Shown: piece by piece, positions 31,770 to 42,107 of the stretch
Position numbering within the stretch: position 1 is the stretch's first letter
Layout: each line of letters begins with the position of its first letter
NCBI RefSeq assembly: GCF_030552895.1
Contig: NZ_CP130649.1
Coordinates: forward strand, 1,860,001-1,924,000
Length of the DNA stretch: 64,000 nucleotides
Direction of reading: 5' to 3'
From: Tatumella ptyseos
GTDB taxonomy: Bacteria > Pseudomonadota > Gammaproteobacteria > Enterobacterales > Enterobacteriaceae
Notes under the pieces: generated by a model
Databases searched by the model: none
What the model was told of the DNA's origin: nothing
What the model saw: the letters and a program-made list of their open reading frames with translations, nothing else
Made by a program: the position numbers and the translations under genes

Positions 31770-32672
31770 TTAGGAATTAAGAAGTTTTTTAATTGAGTCT
31801 CTGAATGCTTGTCCAGATTGAGCATTACGTAAGCCGTAGGCAACAAAAGCCTGCATATAGCCGAGTTTGCGCCCGCAATTATAACTAATGCCATGAAGTT
31901 CACTGGCTTCAACCGCTTCCGATTGATTAAGGGCAGAAATTGCATCGGTAAGTTGAATACGGCCCCAAGCCCCTGGCTGAGTCGCTTCTAAATGCGCCCA
32001 GATTTTTTCGGATAAGACATAACGACCTACCGCCGCGAGCTGTGCGGTGTCCGGTAAATTGTCAACATTGGATGGTTTTTCGATGAAATCGACGATACGA
32101 CAGGTATCACCTGGAGAGACTAAAGGTTGTTCCGTTGTAATCACCGAGTAATCTGCGAGCTCTTCCCGGGGAAGCGTTTGACAGAGAACTTGTGAGTGGC
32201 CAGTTTCCGAGAAACGCGACAACATCGCCGCCAGATTATAACGCAGTGGATCGGCACTCTGGTTATCGAGAATAACATCAGGCAATACCACGACAAATGG
32301 GTTATCCCCAACGATGGGCTTAGCACAAAGAATCGCATGGCCTAAACCCAATGGCTGCGGTTGGCGGACATTCATGATGGTTACACCAGGGGGACAGATA
32401 CTTTTCACTTCACTGAGAAGTTGTCGTTTTACACGCTGTTCAAGGAGTGCTTCAAGTTCGTAGGTGGTATCGAAATGGTTTTCAACTGCATTTTTAGAAG
32501 CGTGGGTCACTAAGACAATTTCTTTGATACCCGCGGTAACGCATTCATCGATGATGTACTGAATCATCGGTTTATCGACCACTGGCAACATCTCTTTAGG
32601 AATCGCTTTAGTCGCGGGTAACATATGCATACCGAGGCCGGCGACGGGAATAACCGCTTTCAAATTTTTCAT
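31770..32672 (-). CDS. galF: GalF, UTP-glucose-1-phosphate uridylyltransferase-like protein
   Basis: A 300-residue nucleotidyltransferase of the GalU/GalF family. The N-terminal loop reads [18 protein letters not shown]; the Met-His in place of Thr-Arg is the GalF signature that separates it from GalU and is linked to weak activity. [12 protein letters not shown] and [21 protein letters not shown] agree with GalF. In most enterics galF marks the left end of the O-antigen cluster; here galE follows at once. In E. coli GalF modulates UDP-glucose levels. Confidence 0.93.
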   Translation of the reverse strand: MKNLKAVIPVAGLGMHMLPATKAIPKEMLPVVDKPMIQYIIDECVTAGIKEIVLVTHASKNAVENHFDTTYELEALLEQRVKRQLLSEVKSICPPGVTIMNVRQPQPLGLGHAILCAKPIVGDNPFVVVLPDVILDNQSADPLRYNLAAMLSRFSETGHSQVLCQTLPREELADYSVITTEQPLVSPGDTCRIVDFIEKPSNVDNLPDTAQLAAVGRYVLSEKIWAHLEATQPGAWGRIQLTDAISALNQSEAVEASELHGISYNCGRKLGYMQAFVAYGLRNAQSGQAFRDSIKKLLNS

Positions 32673-32733
32673 CTCTTATCCACTAGTTAGAGTACGTGCA
32701 CGATAGTATCGATGAGCCTAGTCCCTCAAAGCA

Positions 32734-32758
32734 TAGGGAGAGTCTGAAACTCTCCCTA
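32734..32758 (-). repeat. 10-bp-arm hairpin after asmA without T run
   Basis: TAGGGAGAGT/ACTCTCCCTA with a 5-base loop. It begins 5 bp after the asmA stop. There is no T run, so it is an mRNA 3' stabilising structure or a weak terminator. Confidence 0.55.
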
Positions 32759-32763
32759 TATCA

Positions 32764-34569
32764 TCATGATGAGGGATGTTTAGCCTTATCGTTATCTTTC
32801 AGCCACTGCTGTAATCGATTCTTAAGATTATTTTTCAATAACCTATCGACAGAAAGCGAATATTGTAACTGATTCCAAGGACCATAGAATCGTAATGGAA
32901 TAGGTTGATTAGCCAACAATGCCACCATATCCCGATCGCCTTTCCACCCACGAGTTAACAGGTTGAAGGTGATATCAAGTTGACGTTGTGAAAAGTTGAT
33001 ATCGCCGAGGGCATTCAATGAGACTTGAGCATTTTCGCCTTCCAGCTGTTTAAGCTGTAATTCGCCGTTAGCCAAAGTAAAATAGCCCCGCATATTGGGA
33101 ATAGTTGGATGTAATGAAGGGTCGGAATTTACGCGATTACTGGCTCGCGTTACCGCATCAATGACCATTTGTTGGACATTCATCTGCGGAATATCCAGGC
33201 TAATCAGCTCGACTGATGAACGTCCCTGCCACTGGGTAAGGATTTCATGACCGGTCAGTCCTTGTCCCGTGAAGTCGCCAAGTAAGCTTATATCCCCGTT
33301 TAATACTGGCGGAATTTGTAATAATGGCTGAACCACCTGTAACGGAATACGTTGTATATCGGTGTGTAATTCGACAGACGCCAATTCTGGACGAAAATCA
33401 ACGTTACCCTTGATAGCGAATTGTCCATTACCCACCTTACCGGAAAGCGTGTTCAGGCTCATCATCCCCAGGTTATTTTGCGTATCAAACGTCAAGTCCT
33501 TGACTGTCACACCATGCCAGGTTGCTCGGTTGGCCGTCAGTTGGCTAGTTATCTCACTTTGGTTGAGCCAATCGATGAAGCCTCGATTATTTTTTTCTAC
33601 CACAACCGGAGAATGAACACGACGAACAGCGATCTCGTTCACGTTTTGCGCAATGGTGGCAGACTGAGACTGTTTTGATACCAGCAGCTGATCGAAATTA
33701 GCATTCTGTGAATGCAAGGTAAGATTGAGTTTTAAGGCAGAGGCTAAGGTACCGTTTGCTCTCCCCTCGAAATCACTATCGTTGGCTTGAAGAGTAAAAT
33801 GGGTTAGGTCAAAGCTGTTACTCATCGGTGACCATTGCGCAGAAAATGTGGTCTCGCCCTTAATACCTTGTTCAGGTAATGACACTCCCTGTAATTGATA
33901 ATTCCCCCGGTCGACAGAGAAGGACATTTTGTAAGGATAATGGCGGGCATCCATCTTTCCTTCGAAATCAATTGAAAAAGTTTGCTGATTCCGCGTTAAA
34001 GCAGTGCTGAGATGATATTGCCCACTACGTGAGGCATCTTGGTGTAAGCTCAGATTGAGATTACGAAAATTAAGTTGCTCACCTTGCGGAGTTTGCCAGA
34101 TGAGTAAACTATTCGCTACCGAAACATGCGCAATATCTAAGGTCCAGTGGCCTAAGGTGGAAGGCAGTGCGGTGTTATCATCTGGGGCGATCGGCGCCGC
34201 TGACGCTGTTTTGGCTGCCGCATCCGGCGTGGCTTGTATTACCGCATGCGTGATTAAGACTTTACTAATGTGTAACTGGTGAGAAAGAAGTGGAAAAAGC
34301 TCAACATCTAAACGCATATTGTCAGCCGTCACCGCGGGCTGTTGCGCCCCCGGCGCGGTGAGGACGACCGGTCCGCTTAAGATGCTCAGTCTTGGCCACA
34401 CATGCCAACGCAGATCGCCTTTTAGCGTCAGTTGATAACCACTGCGCTTTTGAACCTGTTGAACCATGTAATGTTTGAAATCATTGGGGTTTACCAACAG
34501 GACGAGTGCAGACATCCCTGCGACCAACACCGCGATGAGAATGGCGAAGGTGGTTATCAGCTTTCTCAT
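32764..34569 (-). CDS. asmA: AsmA family outer membrane assembly protein
   Basis: A 601-residue envelope protein with one N-terminal membrane anchor (residues about 5-27, TTFAILIAVLVAGMSALVLLV without the first residues) and a large periplasmic part of the AsmA/bridge-like lipid transfer type. The N-terminal domain stretch NPNDFKHYMVQQVQKRSGYQLTLKGDLRWHVWPRLSI, seen in pieces here, is the family start. The C-terminal domain has LNALGDINFSQRQLDITFN. E. coli AsmA (617 residues) affects outer membrane proteins and lipids. It precedes galF on the same strand and follows dcd by 22 bp, as in E. coli. Confidence 0.94.
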   Translation of the reverse strand: MRKLITTFAILIAVLVAGMSALVLLVNPNDFKHYMVQQVQKRSGYQLTLKGDLRWHVWPRLSILSGPVVLTAPGAQQPAVTADNMRLDVELFPLLSHQLHISKVLITHAVIQATPDAAAKTASAAPIAPDDNTALPSTLGHWTLDIAHVSVANSLLIWQTPQGEQLNFRNLNLSLHQDASRSGQYHLSTALTRNQQTFSIDFEGKMDARHYPYKMSFSVDRGNYQLQGVSLPEQGIKGETTFSAQWSPMSNSFDLTHFTLQANDSDFEGRANGTLASALKLNLTLHSQNANFDQLLVSKQSQSATIAQNVNEIAVRRVHSPVVVEKNNRGFIDWLNQSEITSQLTANRATWHGVTVKDLTFDTQNNLGMMSLNTLSGKVGNGQFAIKGNVDFRPELASVELHTDIQRIPLQVVQPLLQIPPVLNGDISLLGDFTGQGLTGHEILTQWQGRSSVELISLDIPQMNVQQMVIDAVTRASNRVNSDPSLHPTIPNMRGYFTLANGELQLKQLEGENAQVSLNALGDINFSQRQLDITFNLLTRGWKGDRDMVALLANQPIPLRFYGPWNQLQYSLSVDRLLKNNLKNRLQQWLKDNDKAKHPSS

Positions 34570-34591
34570 GCCATCTCCCTTTTAAGCGTAA

Positions 34592-35173
34592 TTAATCTTT
34601 ATCAATTCGGCTAGCGACCGCGCTTTGTTGATCACGGTACTTGGCATCCTGACGACTATTATAAGGTCGTGCAGCCGGTCCTGATAAAGGCTCAAAACTT
34701 AATGCTCCGATTAACATTCCTGGGCGCAAGGCCAAGGGGAGTTTACCCGAGTTAAAAAATTCTAACACAATTCGCCCTTTCCAACCGGGATCGATTCGAT
34801 GGGCGGTGACGTGCACCATTAATCCAAGACGGGCTAATGATGAGCGGCCATCTAACCAACCGACCAAATCGTTGGGCAAGGTAACGGATTCATAAGTCAC
34901 AGCCAACGCAAGTTCGCCTGGGTGCAGGAAAAAGGCTTCATCGTCTTGCAGGACAATTTCTTCGCTCATCACGCGCTCTAAGGATGCACTCACGGCGTCT
35001 TTAGGGCCACTTAAATCGATGTATGCCGCGGTGTGCCCACGAAAGGTACGAAAGCCATTCCCCAATCGTACATCGACCGTCGCACCGTTGATCCGTTCAA
35101 CTGGCGGTCGGGGGTCGATAGACAGTTTCCCCTCATCCATCCATGCCTCAATGTCTCGGTCGCATAATCTCAT
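34592..35173 (-). CDS. dcd: dCTP deaminase
   Basis: A 193-residue trimeric enzyme that deaminates dCTP to dUTP, the main source of dUMP for thymidylate in enterics. It is nearly identical to E. coli Dcd: [55 protein letters not shown] with the catalytic Glu in [10 protein letters not shown], and the C-terminal [20 protein letters not shown]. It lies between udk and asmA on the same strand, probably in one transcript. Confidence 0.97.
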   Translation of the reverse strand: MRLCDRDIEAWMDEGKLSIDPRPPVERINGATVDVRLGNGFRTFRGHTAAYIDLSGPKDAVSASLERVMSEEIVLQDDEAFFLHPGELALAVTYESVTLPNDLVGWLDGRSSLARLGLMVHVTAHRIDPGWKGRIVLEFFNSGKLPLALRPGMLIGALSFEPLSGPAARPYNSRQDAKYRDQQSAVASRIDKD

Positions 35174-35206
35174 AGTGAATCCCTAATAAAATATCGCAAA
35201 AAAAAC

Positions 35207-35848
35207 TTACTCAAAGAACTGATTAATCTTAGCTTTTAAAATGTCGATCGCAATACGATTCTTTCCACCGCGCGGCACAATGATATCTGCATATTGTTTA
35301 GACGGTTCGATAAATTGCAGAAACATTGGACGAACTGTTTTTTGATATTGACTCATCACCGAATCCATTGAACGTCCACGTTCATTAACGTCACGTTTCA
35401 TCCGACGCATCAAGCAAATATCTAATGGGGTATCGACGAAAATAGAGAAGTTGAGTTCGTTTCGAAGGCGGGCATCGGTCAACAATAAAATCCCTTCGAG
35501 GATAATCACTTTTTTGGGGTTTAAGGTTTGAGTTTTTGCCATGCGAGTATGTTCAGAATAGCTGTACATTGGCAATTCAATCGACTGACCGGCTTTTATG
35601 GCTTGCAACTGATTTAAAAGTAAATCGTGATCCATCGCATTGGGATGGTCATAGTTGGTCTTGATGCGCTCTTCCATCGTGAGATGGCTTTGGTCGCGGT
35701 AATAACAATCTTCTGGGATAACACCGATATGTTCATCACCCACTTGGTCACGAATTTCACGATATAGCGTACTGGCAATTAAGCTTTTTCCAGATGCGGA
35801 TGCGCCCGCAATTCCGATAATCACACATTGATGAGACTGGTCAGACAT
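35207..35848 (-). CDS. udk: Uridine/cytidine kinase
   Basis: A 213-residue P-loop kinase of pyrimidine salvage (uridine or cytidine + GTP/ATP to UMP or CMP). The P-loop is [42 protein letters not shown] and [24 protein letters not shown] are standard. The start at 35848 (MSDQSHQCV) gives the E. coli length; an ATG 60 bp upstream is in frame but would add an unlike extension. It is followed by dcd after 33 bp. Confidence 0.96.
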   Translation of the reverse strand: MSDQSHQCVIIGIAGASASGKSLIASTLYREIRDQVGDEHIGVIPEDCYYRDQSHLTMEERIKTNYDHPNAMDHDLLLNQLQAIKAGQSIELPMYSYSEHTRMAKTQTLNPKKVIILEGILLLTDARLRNELNFSIFVDTPLDICLMRRMKRDVNERGRSMDSVMSQYQKTVRPMFLQFIEPSKQYADIIVPRGGKNRIAIDILKAKINQFFE

Positions 35849-36072
35849 TATTTTACAACCTGAAACTGAAGCCGTAATACTCGCGTTGTGAAGCAAGTAC
35901 TTTAGCAAAATGGGAGGATAAACGCTGGCGATTATAAGGGTTTCACCGCGGTGATGCTAGCAAAAAGGACGTACTTTTAAGAGTTTAACACTGTTTTTTT
36001 GGTGGCGGTTGGATACACTAGCGCGCTGAATTGGCTGACGGGCAGCCAATCCCTGTCAATCGTAGAGGATTT

Positions 36073-36693
36073 ATGCACTGGCAAATGTTGACCTATTTTG
36101 GTGATAGCATGCTGTTGTTACCAAGTGCTGTTGTCTTGGCTTTTGCCCTGTTCTATAACACCTCGCGATTCTCGCCAGTTTTCTACTGGCTGCTGAGTTT
36201 TGGCACTGCAGGGTTAGTGGTCAGCATCTCAAAAGTCTTATTTCTAGGATTTTTGATTGGCAGTGCACGCTATAACTTTACCGGCTTTAGTGGCCATACC
36301 ACGATGTCCACAACATTTTGGCCAATCTTTCTATGGTTTATGGCACGGGGTTTCTCGTTCAAACGCCCACTTATCTGGGTCGCCTTCGGTTATCTTTTCG
36401 CGCTAACTATCGCCTATTCTCGTCTAGTACTGCATGCCCACTCGCCGAGTGAAGTCATCTGTGGCTTTTTATTGGGGTGCGGTTGTAGTCTATTTTTTCT
36501 GTCCATGCAGCGAAAAGTGGCATTTAAGCCGATTAGCCTCATTGAATTACTGCTTATCGTCGCGCTACCGCTATTTCTGGTCTCACAGGGAAAACCGGCT
36601 ACCACCCAACATTTTCTCGGTACGCTAGCAGCCAAACTCGCCGGAATGGAGCAGCCACACACACGTCAGCAATTACTCTCCTTAGGTCAATAA
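36073..36693 (+). CDS. PAP2-superfamily phosphatase, integral membrane
   Basis: A 206-residue membrane protein with about six helices. It has the phosphatidic acid phosphatase type 2 motifs: KVLFLGFLIGSARY (motif 1 region with a lysine), FSGHTTMST (SGH) and SRLVLHAHSPSEV (SR-x5-H). The last acidic position is Glu rather than Asp. Relatives dephosphorylate lipid phosphates or undecaprenyl pyrophosphate. The ATG at 36073 has AGAGGA upstream; a TTG at 36031 is a poorer choice. It is divergent from udk and precedes yegD by 66 bp. Its natural substrate is unknown; a lipid-carrier or lipid-A phosphatase role is possible. Confidence 0.85.
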   Translation: MHWQMLTYFGDSMLLLPSAVVLAFALFYNTSRFSPVFYWLLSFGTAGLVVSISKVLFLGFLIGSARYNFTGFSGHTTMSTTFWPIFLWFMARGFSFKRPLIWVAFGYLFALTIAYSRLVLHAHSPSEVICGFLLGCGCSLFFLSMQRKVAFKPISLIELLLIVALPLFLVSQGKPATTQHFLGTLAAKLAGMEQPHTRQQLLSLGQ

Positions 36694-36759
36694 AGGTTAA
36701 CGATTGACTTTGCGCCGTAACCCGTTAAAGTGCGCCCCTTTTATTAAAGGGGGTGCAGC

Positions 36760-38112
36760 ATGGTAATTGGTTTCGATTATGGTACAGCAAACTGTTCGGT
36801 AGCAATCGAACGTGAGGGTCAGTTTCAACAACTGCCACTTGCCGGCACTGACAAATTACTTCCCTCAATGATGAGCGCCCCCATTCGCTCAGTGGTCAGT
36901 GAGTGGTTATATCGTCATCACGGTGTCAGTTATCACACCGCTGAAGAGACCGCCCTTTTACAACACGCTTTACGCGCAAACCGCGACGAAGACCTGCCCG
37001 TCTCGACGCAAAGTGTGCAGTTTGGCTTATCTGCGTTAAACCACTATATTGCAGACCCGCAAGATGTGTGGTTTGTAAAGTCACCGAAATCGTTTCTCGG
37101 CGCAAAGGGACTTAAACCCCAACAAATCGCCTTTTTTGATGATGTAGTCTGCGCCATGATGCTCCATATCCGCCAGCAGGCGGAGCAGCATACCCAAATG
37201 CCAATTGAACAAGCAGTTATCGGGCGTCCAGTTAACTTTCAAGGCATCGGTGGTGAAGAGGCAAATCAGCAAGCTGTCGGCATTTTACGTCGCGCAGCAC
37301 TGCGCGCAGGCTTTCGTGATGTAGAGTTTCAGTTCGAACCCGTGGCTGCAGGCTTAGAATATGAATCCCGACTCACTCGCGAAACACGCGTACTGGTCGT
37401 CGATATCGGCGGCGGAACCACTGACTGTTCACTACTGCTGATGGGTCCTGAGTGGCGACATAAAGCTGAGCGGAGCGAAAGCTTACTGGCTCATAGTGGC
37501 TGTCGCGTGGGGGGAAACGATTTGGATATTATGCTGGCTTATAAACAGCTAATGCCGCTGTTAGGCGCAGGCAGTCCTTCACGAACCGGTAAAGCCTTAC
37601 CGATGCTGCCTTGGTGGAATGCGATCGCCATCAATGATGTGATGGCTCAAGGCGACTTTTACAGTGCCAGTGGCGGCAAACAACTCCAACAGATGGTGAA
37701 AGATGCGCAACAGCCCGAATTAGTCGCTCGTCTTTTGACCCTATGGCAAGAAAAACAAAGCTATCAGCTGGTGCGCAGTGCTGAGCAAGCGAAAATTGAC
37801 CTCTCCGAACAAGCGGAAACCCGTTGTGATCTAGGGTATCTGGAAACGGCCTTGGAACTGCACCTTTCTGCGCAAACCTTGCGGGAAGCGATCGACTCAC
37901 CTTTGCAGAAAATGTTACAGCAAGTTGTCGAAGTGATGCAGCAAGCTACCGTTCAACCTGAAGTCATTTACTTGACTGGGGGGAGCGCACGCTCACCACT
38001 GCTACGCCAAGCGTTGGCGCAGCTTTTACCTAATACCCAAATTGTCCAAGGGGATGATTTTGGTTCAGTTACCTTAGGGCTAACACGCTGGGCCAATACG
38101 CTTTTTGCGTAG
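36760..38112 (+). CDS. yegD: YegD, Hsp70-family chaperone-like ATPase
   Basis: A 450-residue actin-like ATPase resembling the nucleotide-binding domain of DnaK but without its substrate-binding domain. Phosphate 1 motif is GFDYGTANCSVAI, phosphate 2 VVDIGGGTTDCSLLL, and the adenosine motif LTGGSARSPLLRQAL. It is co-linear with E. coli YegD. The central VWFVKSPKSFLGAKGLKPQQ is conserved. Its client and role are not known. It is followed by trhP, as in E. coli (order yegD ... yegQ). Confidence 0.94.
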   Translation: MVIGFDYGTANCSVAIEREGQFQQLPLAGTDKLLPSMMSAPIRSVVSEWLYRHHGVSYHTAEETALLQHALRANRDEDLPVSTQSVQFGLSALNHYIADPQDVWFVKSPKSFLGAKGLKPQQIAFFDDVVCAMMLHIRQQAEQHTQMPIEQAVIGRPVNFQGIGGEEANQQAVGILRRAALRAGFRDVEFQFEPVAAGLEYESRLTRETRVLVVDIGGGTTDCSLLLMGPEWRHKAERSESLLAHSGCRVGGNDLDIMLAYKQLMPLLGAGSPSRTGKALPMLPWWNAIAINDVMAQGDFYSASGGKQLQQMVKDAQQPELVARLLTLWQEKQSYQLVRSAEQAKIDLSEQAETRCDLGYLETALELHLSAQTLREAIDSPLQKMLQQVVEVMQQATVQPEVIYLTGGSARSPLLRQALAQLLPNTQIVQGDDFGSVTLGLTRWANTLFA

Positions 38113-38220
38113 TCAGATCAATTCCATAAAGGTTAGTGGTTGTTAGGCTAACAGGCGGCCCGTACAATCCCCTACTTTTTACAGGGTTACTATCAACCCT
38201 GCTTAAGTATGGGGTTGACC

Positions 38221-39585
38221 ATGGCAACAGAATTACTTTCACCTGCGGGTTCATTAAAAAATATGCGCTATGCCTTTGCGTATGGGGCAGATGCCGTTTA
38301 TGCAGGGCAACCGCGCTACAGCTTGCGCGTAAGAAATAATGAATTCACACTGGAGAATCTTGCTATCGGGATCCAAGAGGCTCATCAGCTTGGTAAGAAA
38401 TTCTATGTTGTCAGTAATATTGCGCCGCATAATGCTAAGCTCAAAACCTTCATCCGCGACCTAACACCAATTGTTGCCCTGCAACCCGACGCCCTCATTA
38501 TGTCTGATCCCGGGTTGATCATGTTGGTGCGGGAACATTTCCCTACCCTCCCCCTCCATCTCTCCGTCCAAGCCAATGCCGTCAATTGGGCTACGGTTAA
38601 GTTTTGGCAAACACAAGGCATCCATCGCGTTATCCTGTCCCGCGAACTCTCTTTGGAAGAGATCAGCGAAATTCGCCAGCACGTTCCTGAGATGGAGCTC
38701 GAAGTTTTCGTTCACGGTGCGCTCTGCATGGCCTACTCTGGCCGTTGCCTACTCTCCGGCTATCTTAATAAACGTGATCCTAATCAGGGGACCTGTACCA
38801 ATGCCTGTCGTTGGGACTACAAAATCACCCCCGCTCAAGAGGACGACCTCGGCAATATGGTAGAAAGCGTTTCGCCTCCCCCAACGCTTGGCCTCGGCCC
38901 CACCACTCAGCAAGCTTTATTATTGACCGATAAAATGCGTCCTGACGAACCGATGAGTGCAACCGAGGACGAGCATGGCTCCTATATCATGAATTCTAAG
39001 GATTTACGGGCCGTTGAACATGTCTCTCGCTTAGTCGAAATGGGGATCCATTCGTTAAAGATTGAAGGGCGGACCAAATCCTTTTACTACTGCGCTCGCA
39101 CCGCGCAAGTCTATCGTCAGGCCATCGACGATGCGCAAACGGGAAAGCCTTTCGACCCAGCATTACTCATAAGCTTAGAGGGGCTAGCCCATCGTGGTTA
39201 TACCGAAGGATTTTTACGCCGTCATACCCATGACAGCTATCAGAATACGCAACAAGGTTACTCTGTTTCTGATCGACAGCAGTTTGTCGGGGAGTTTAGT
39301 CAAGCCCAAGACCAAGGTTTCGCCGAAGTGATTGTTAAAAATAAATTCCAGTGTGGTGACCACCTTGAAGTGATGACACCTAAGGGTAATTTCTCTTTTA
39401 TTCTTGATATCCTGCACGATAAACAACACCGCCCCATCACGGTGGCCCCAGGTGATGGTTATCGCGTCTGGATACCGATCCCCCCTAATACCGAGCTTGG
39501 CTACGCCTTACTCGTTAGGCATTTAGAACAGGGGCAGACTACGCAAGCACCCCATCGCAACAATCATCGCGCAGGTGTGGTATAA
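38221..39585 (+). CDS. trhP: tRNA 5-hydroxyuridine synthesis protein TrhP (YegQ), peptidase U32 family
   Basis: A 454-residue U32-family protein. In E. coli TrhP (YegQ) is needed, with prephenate, for hydroxylation of wobble uridine 34 in some tRNAs. It is co-linear with the E. coli protein: LLSPAGSLKNMRYAFAYGAD, VNWATVKFWQTQGIHRVILS, EVFVHGALCMAYSGRCLLS and the Cys-rich DPNQGTCTNACRWDY, which may hold an iron-sulfur cluster. The start at 38221 has GGGG upstream and the family N-terminus; an ATG at 38209 is possible. The stretch after the cysteines (about residues 210-250) differs from E. coli in length. Confidence 0.94.
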   Translation: MATELLSPAGSLKNMRYAFAYGADAVYAGQPRYSLRVRNNEFTLENLAIGIQEAHQLGKKFYVVSNIAPHNAKLKTFIRDLTPIVALQPDALIMSDPGLIMLVREHFPTLPLHLSVQANAVNWATVKFWQTQGIHRVILSRELSLEEISEIRQHVPEMELEVFVHGALCMAYSGRCLLSGYLNKRDPNQGTCTNACRWDYKITPAQEDDLGNMVESVSPPPTLGLGPTTQQALLLTDKMRPDEPMSATEDEHGSYIMNSKDLRAVEHVSRLVEMGIHSLKIEGRTKSFYYCARTAQVYRQAIDDAQTGKPFDPALLISLEGLAHRGYTEGFLRRHTHDSYQNTQQGYSVSDRQQFVGEFSQAQDQGFAEVIVKNKFQCGDHLEVMTPKGNFSFILDILHDKQHRPITVAPGDGYRVWIPIPPNTELGYALLVRHLEQGQTTQAPHRNNHRAGVV

Positions 39586-39618
39586 AGGAGCCAATTTGAT
39601 TGAGTAAAGGTAAAGAGT

Positions 39619-40509
39619 ATGGGTTCAGCGTTTCTGATTCTACATGGCAAAAAAGCCAGTGATCCAATAATTCGTGACGCTGTCACTCTTCTAAGAGAAG
39701 AAGGGATAAGCCTAGAAGTTAGGGTGACCTGGGAGTTCGGTGACTGCCACCGTTTCATTACCGAGGCCATCGAAGCTGGCTGTTCAACCCTGATTATCGG
39801 CGGTGGCGATGGAAGTTTAAACGAAGCCGTTAATAGCCTAATGCGTTTCGCGGCAACACAACGTCCACCACTTGCCGTGTTGCCGCTGGGAACCGCTAAC
39901 GACTTTGCCACCAGTATTGGCGTACCACAGGAAATCGAAGCTGCCTTGAGGTTAGCCCTGACGGTGACGGCGCAGCCTATCGACCTTGTCTGCGTCAATC
40001 AGCAGCACTATTTTATCAATATGGCGACAGGGGGTTTTGGAACACGGATCACCACCGAGACGCCAGAAAAATTGAAATCAGCACTGGGTGGGGCCTCCTA
40101 TTTCCTGCATGGACTGTTACGGATGGACCGCTTAAAGCCAGACCATTGCACACTCGCCAGTGAGCAATGGCAATGGCAAGGCGATGCCTTAGTTATCGCA
40201 GTCGGTAATGGTCGTATGGCAGGAGGCGGGCAGCGACTCTGTCCAACGGCCTTGATTAACGATCAGCAATTGGCCTTGACCGTCATTACGGCGCAAGAGC
40301 TGTTCCCTTCCCTGCTGCACTCACTGACCCGTGATGATGAAAATCCCAATATCATTAATCAACGCGCCAGTGAATTTACCCTCACGAGCGAACATACCAT
40401 GACCTTTAACTTGGATGGTGAACCGCAAAGCGGCACGCACTTTCACTTTAAGGTCTTGGGCGAAGCGATCCGTTTTCGTCTACCCGCGACCTGTGACCTA
40501 TTGGGGTAA
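39619..40509 (+). CDS. yegS: Lipid kinase YegS
   Basis: A 296-residue diacylglycerol-kinase-like enzyme. The nucleotide-binding GGGDGSLNEAVN is at about residue 60, PLGTANDFATSIG follows, and GTHFHFKVLGEAIRFRLP closes the C-terminal beta-sandwich. The E. coli protein phosphorylates phosphatidylglycerol in vitro; the in vivo substrate is not certain. It lies 33 bp after trhP. Its 3' end overlaps thiD by 12 bp on the opposite strand. Confidence 0.93.
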   Translation: MGSAFLILHGKKASDPIIRDAVTLLREEGISLEVRVTWEFGDCHRFITEAIEAGCSTLIIGGGDGSLNEAVNSLMRFAATQRPPLAVLPLGTANDFATSIGVPQEIEAALRLALTVTAQPIDLVCVNQQHYFINMATGGFGTRITTETPEKLKSALGGASYFLHGLLRMDRLKPDHCTLASEQWQWQGDALVIAVGNGRMAGGGQRLCPTALINDQQLALTVITAQELFPSLLHSLTRDDENPNIINQRASEFTLTSEHTMTFNLDGEPQSGTHFHFKVLGEAIRFRLPATCDLLG

Positions 40510-41316
40510 ACTTACGGGCCACTGTTGGTAAAAATGATGTACGGGACCATGGCCTTGTCCAACATTTAACTCATCGGCATGAGCAATCGCCCCTTGCAAC
40601 CACTGTTTTGCTTGCCAAGTCGTTTGCGCCCAATCTGTAAAATGTGGGCGCAACGCTGCCAATGCAGCGGATAAGGTGCAGCCTGTACCATGGGTGTTAT
40701 GTGTCGCAATTCTCGGCTGGCTAAAACGCTGCTCACCTGTGGTCGTCATTAGCCAGTCAGGGCTATCTGCCGTCTGCAAATGGCCGCCCTTCATTAGTAC
40801 CGCCTCACAGCCTAATGTCAGCAGTTTTTCGCCCTGCTCGCGCATCTGCGTCTCATTTTCCGCAGGTCGACAATCGAGTAACGCTGCGGCCTCAGGAATA
40901 TTCGGGGTGATAATTGAAACCTCGGGGATCAGGACCTCACGTAGGCAACGTATCGCTTCGGGGTCTAATAAGGGATCACCGCTTTTTGCCAACATCACCG
41001 TATCCAAAACTCGCCATGGGATTGACGAGTGCTGCAAGCTTGCCGCTACCTGCTCAATGATCCCTTGATGATGTAACATCCCCATTTTTACACTGGCAAT
41101 GTCAAGGTCACTGAGGACCGAGTCTAACTGCTGGCCAACAAATTCAGCCGTCACAGGAAAAATACCTTGTACACCGCAGGTATTTTGCGCCACTAAAGCA
41201 GTAATAACGCTCGCGCCATACCCTCCCAACGCACTGAAGGTTTTTAAATCAGCATGGATCCCCGCGCCACCCGAAGGGTCAGTTCCCGCAATGGTTAGAA
41301 TATTATAAGGGCTCAT
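40498..41316 (-). CDS. thiD: Hydroxymethylpyrimidine/phosphomethylpyrimidine kinase
   Basis: A 272-residue ribokinase-fold enzyme that phosphorylates HMP and HMP-P in thiamine synthesis and salvage. The start is [41 protein letters not shown] and the anion-hole region [14 protein letters not shown] near the C-terminus are diagnostic, with the catalytic cysteine/Asp region in GTGC. The start codon overlaps the thiM stop at 41316 (ATG/TAA style), so the two form one operon under the TPP riboswitch. Confidence 0.95.
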   Translation of the reverse strand: MSPYNILTIAGTDPSGGAGIHADLKTFSALGGYGASVITALVAQNTCGVQGIFPVTAEFVGQQLDSVLSDLDIASVKMGMLHHQGIIEQVAASLQHSSIPWRVLDTVMLAKSGDPLLDPEAIRCLREVLIPEVSIITPNIPEAAALLDCRPAENETQMREQGEKLLTLGCEAVLMKGGHLQTADSPDWLMTTTGEQRFSQPRIATHNTHGTGCTLSAALAALRPHFTDWAQTTWQAKQWLQGAIAHADELNVGQGHGPVHHFYQQWPVSLPQ

Positions 41317-42107
41317 TATGCCTCCTTCTGCTGCGCAAGACCGTCTAGTAAATGCAGCGCAAAGGTTCCTGGGCCCGCTGCCTGTCGGGCCGCGAACTCA
41401 GCCGCCCGTGATAGCATCCAGCATGCACTTGCCACGTTACTAAGCCTGTCCCCCTCTAACGAGGCGAAAGCCGCACAGAGTGCCGACAATGCACAACCGG
41501 CCCCCGTCACCCGAGTCGCGAGCACCGAACCTCCTGAAACCCCAAGGGTCCGATCCCCATCAGTGATCAGGTCCACTTCCCCGGTGACCACCACTATGCC
41601 CTCAATCGTTATCGCCAGTTTTTGCGCGGCGTCGAGTGCCTGATCGGCGCTGAGTTGCGTTTCTGGCCCTCGGCCACCCGCCGACTCACCCGCTAACACG
41701 CTGATTTCCGAGGCATTGCCGCGAATTACGCTCGGATTTAACGACAGTAATTTGCGACAAAATTCGGTCCGCAGCGTTAAGCCTCCGACAGCCACTGGAT
41801 CCAGTACCCAAGGCTTACCAAAACGATTAGCATTTTCCGCGGCATGGTAATAAGTAGGGCAGTGTTCATGGTGAAGAGTACCCACATTCACTAACAGCCC
41901 ATCGGCGATCTGCGCAAATTCTTGGCATTCACTCGGATCAATAATCATCGCTGGAATCGCCCCAGCCGCAAGCAGCAGATTGGCAGTAAAATTTTGTACG
42001 ACTGTGTTAGTGATACAGTGAATGAGGGGGGGATGCTCGGCAAGCTGAGCGATAGCCTGTTGGGCAATGGCTGCATCAAGCTCAGGTATAGCGGTATTTG
42101 TGGGCAT
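41316..42107 (-). CDS. thiM: Hydroxyethylthiazole kinase
   Basis: A 263-residue ribokinase-like trimer that salvages the thiazole moiety of thiamine. LIHCITNTVVQNFTANLLLA at about residues 25-45, LLVNVGTLH, KPWVLDPVAVGG, VIRGNASEI and ATRVTGAGCALSALCAA (catalytic GAGC) are all present. The start at 42107 has GGGAGACA upstream and gives the usual length. A TPP riboswitch lies directly upstream. The E. coli order thiM-thiD is kept. Confidence 0.96.
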   Translation of the reverse strand: MPTNTAIPELDAAIAQQAIAQLAEHPPLIHCITNTVVQNFTANLLLAAGAIPAMIIDPSECQEFAQIADGLLVNVGTLHHEHCPTYYHAAENANRFGKPWVLDPVAVGGLTLRTEFCRKLLSLNPSVIRGNASEISVLAGESAGGRGPETQLSADQALDAAQKLAITIEGIVVVTGEVDLITDGDRTLGVSGGSVLATRVTGAGCALSALCAAFASLEGDRLSNVASACWMLSRAAEFAARQAAGPGTFALHLLDGLAQQKEA

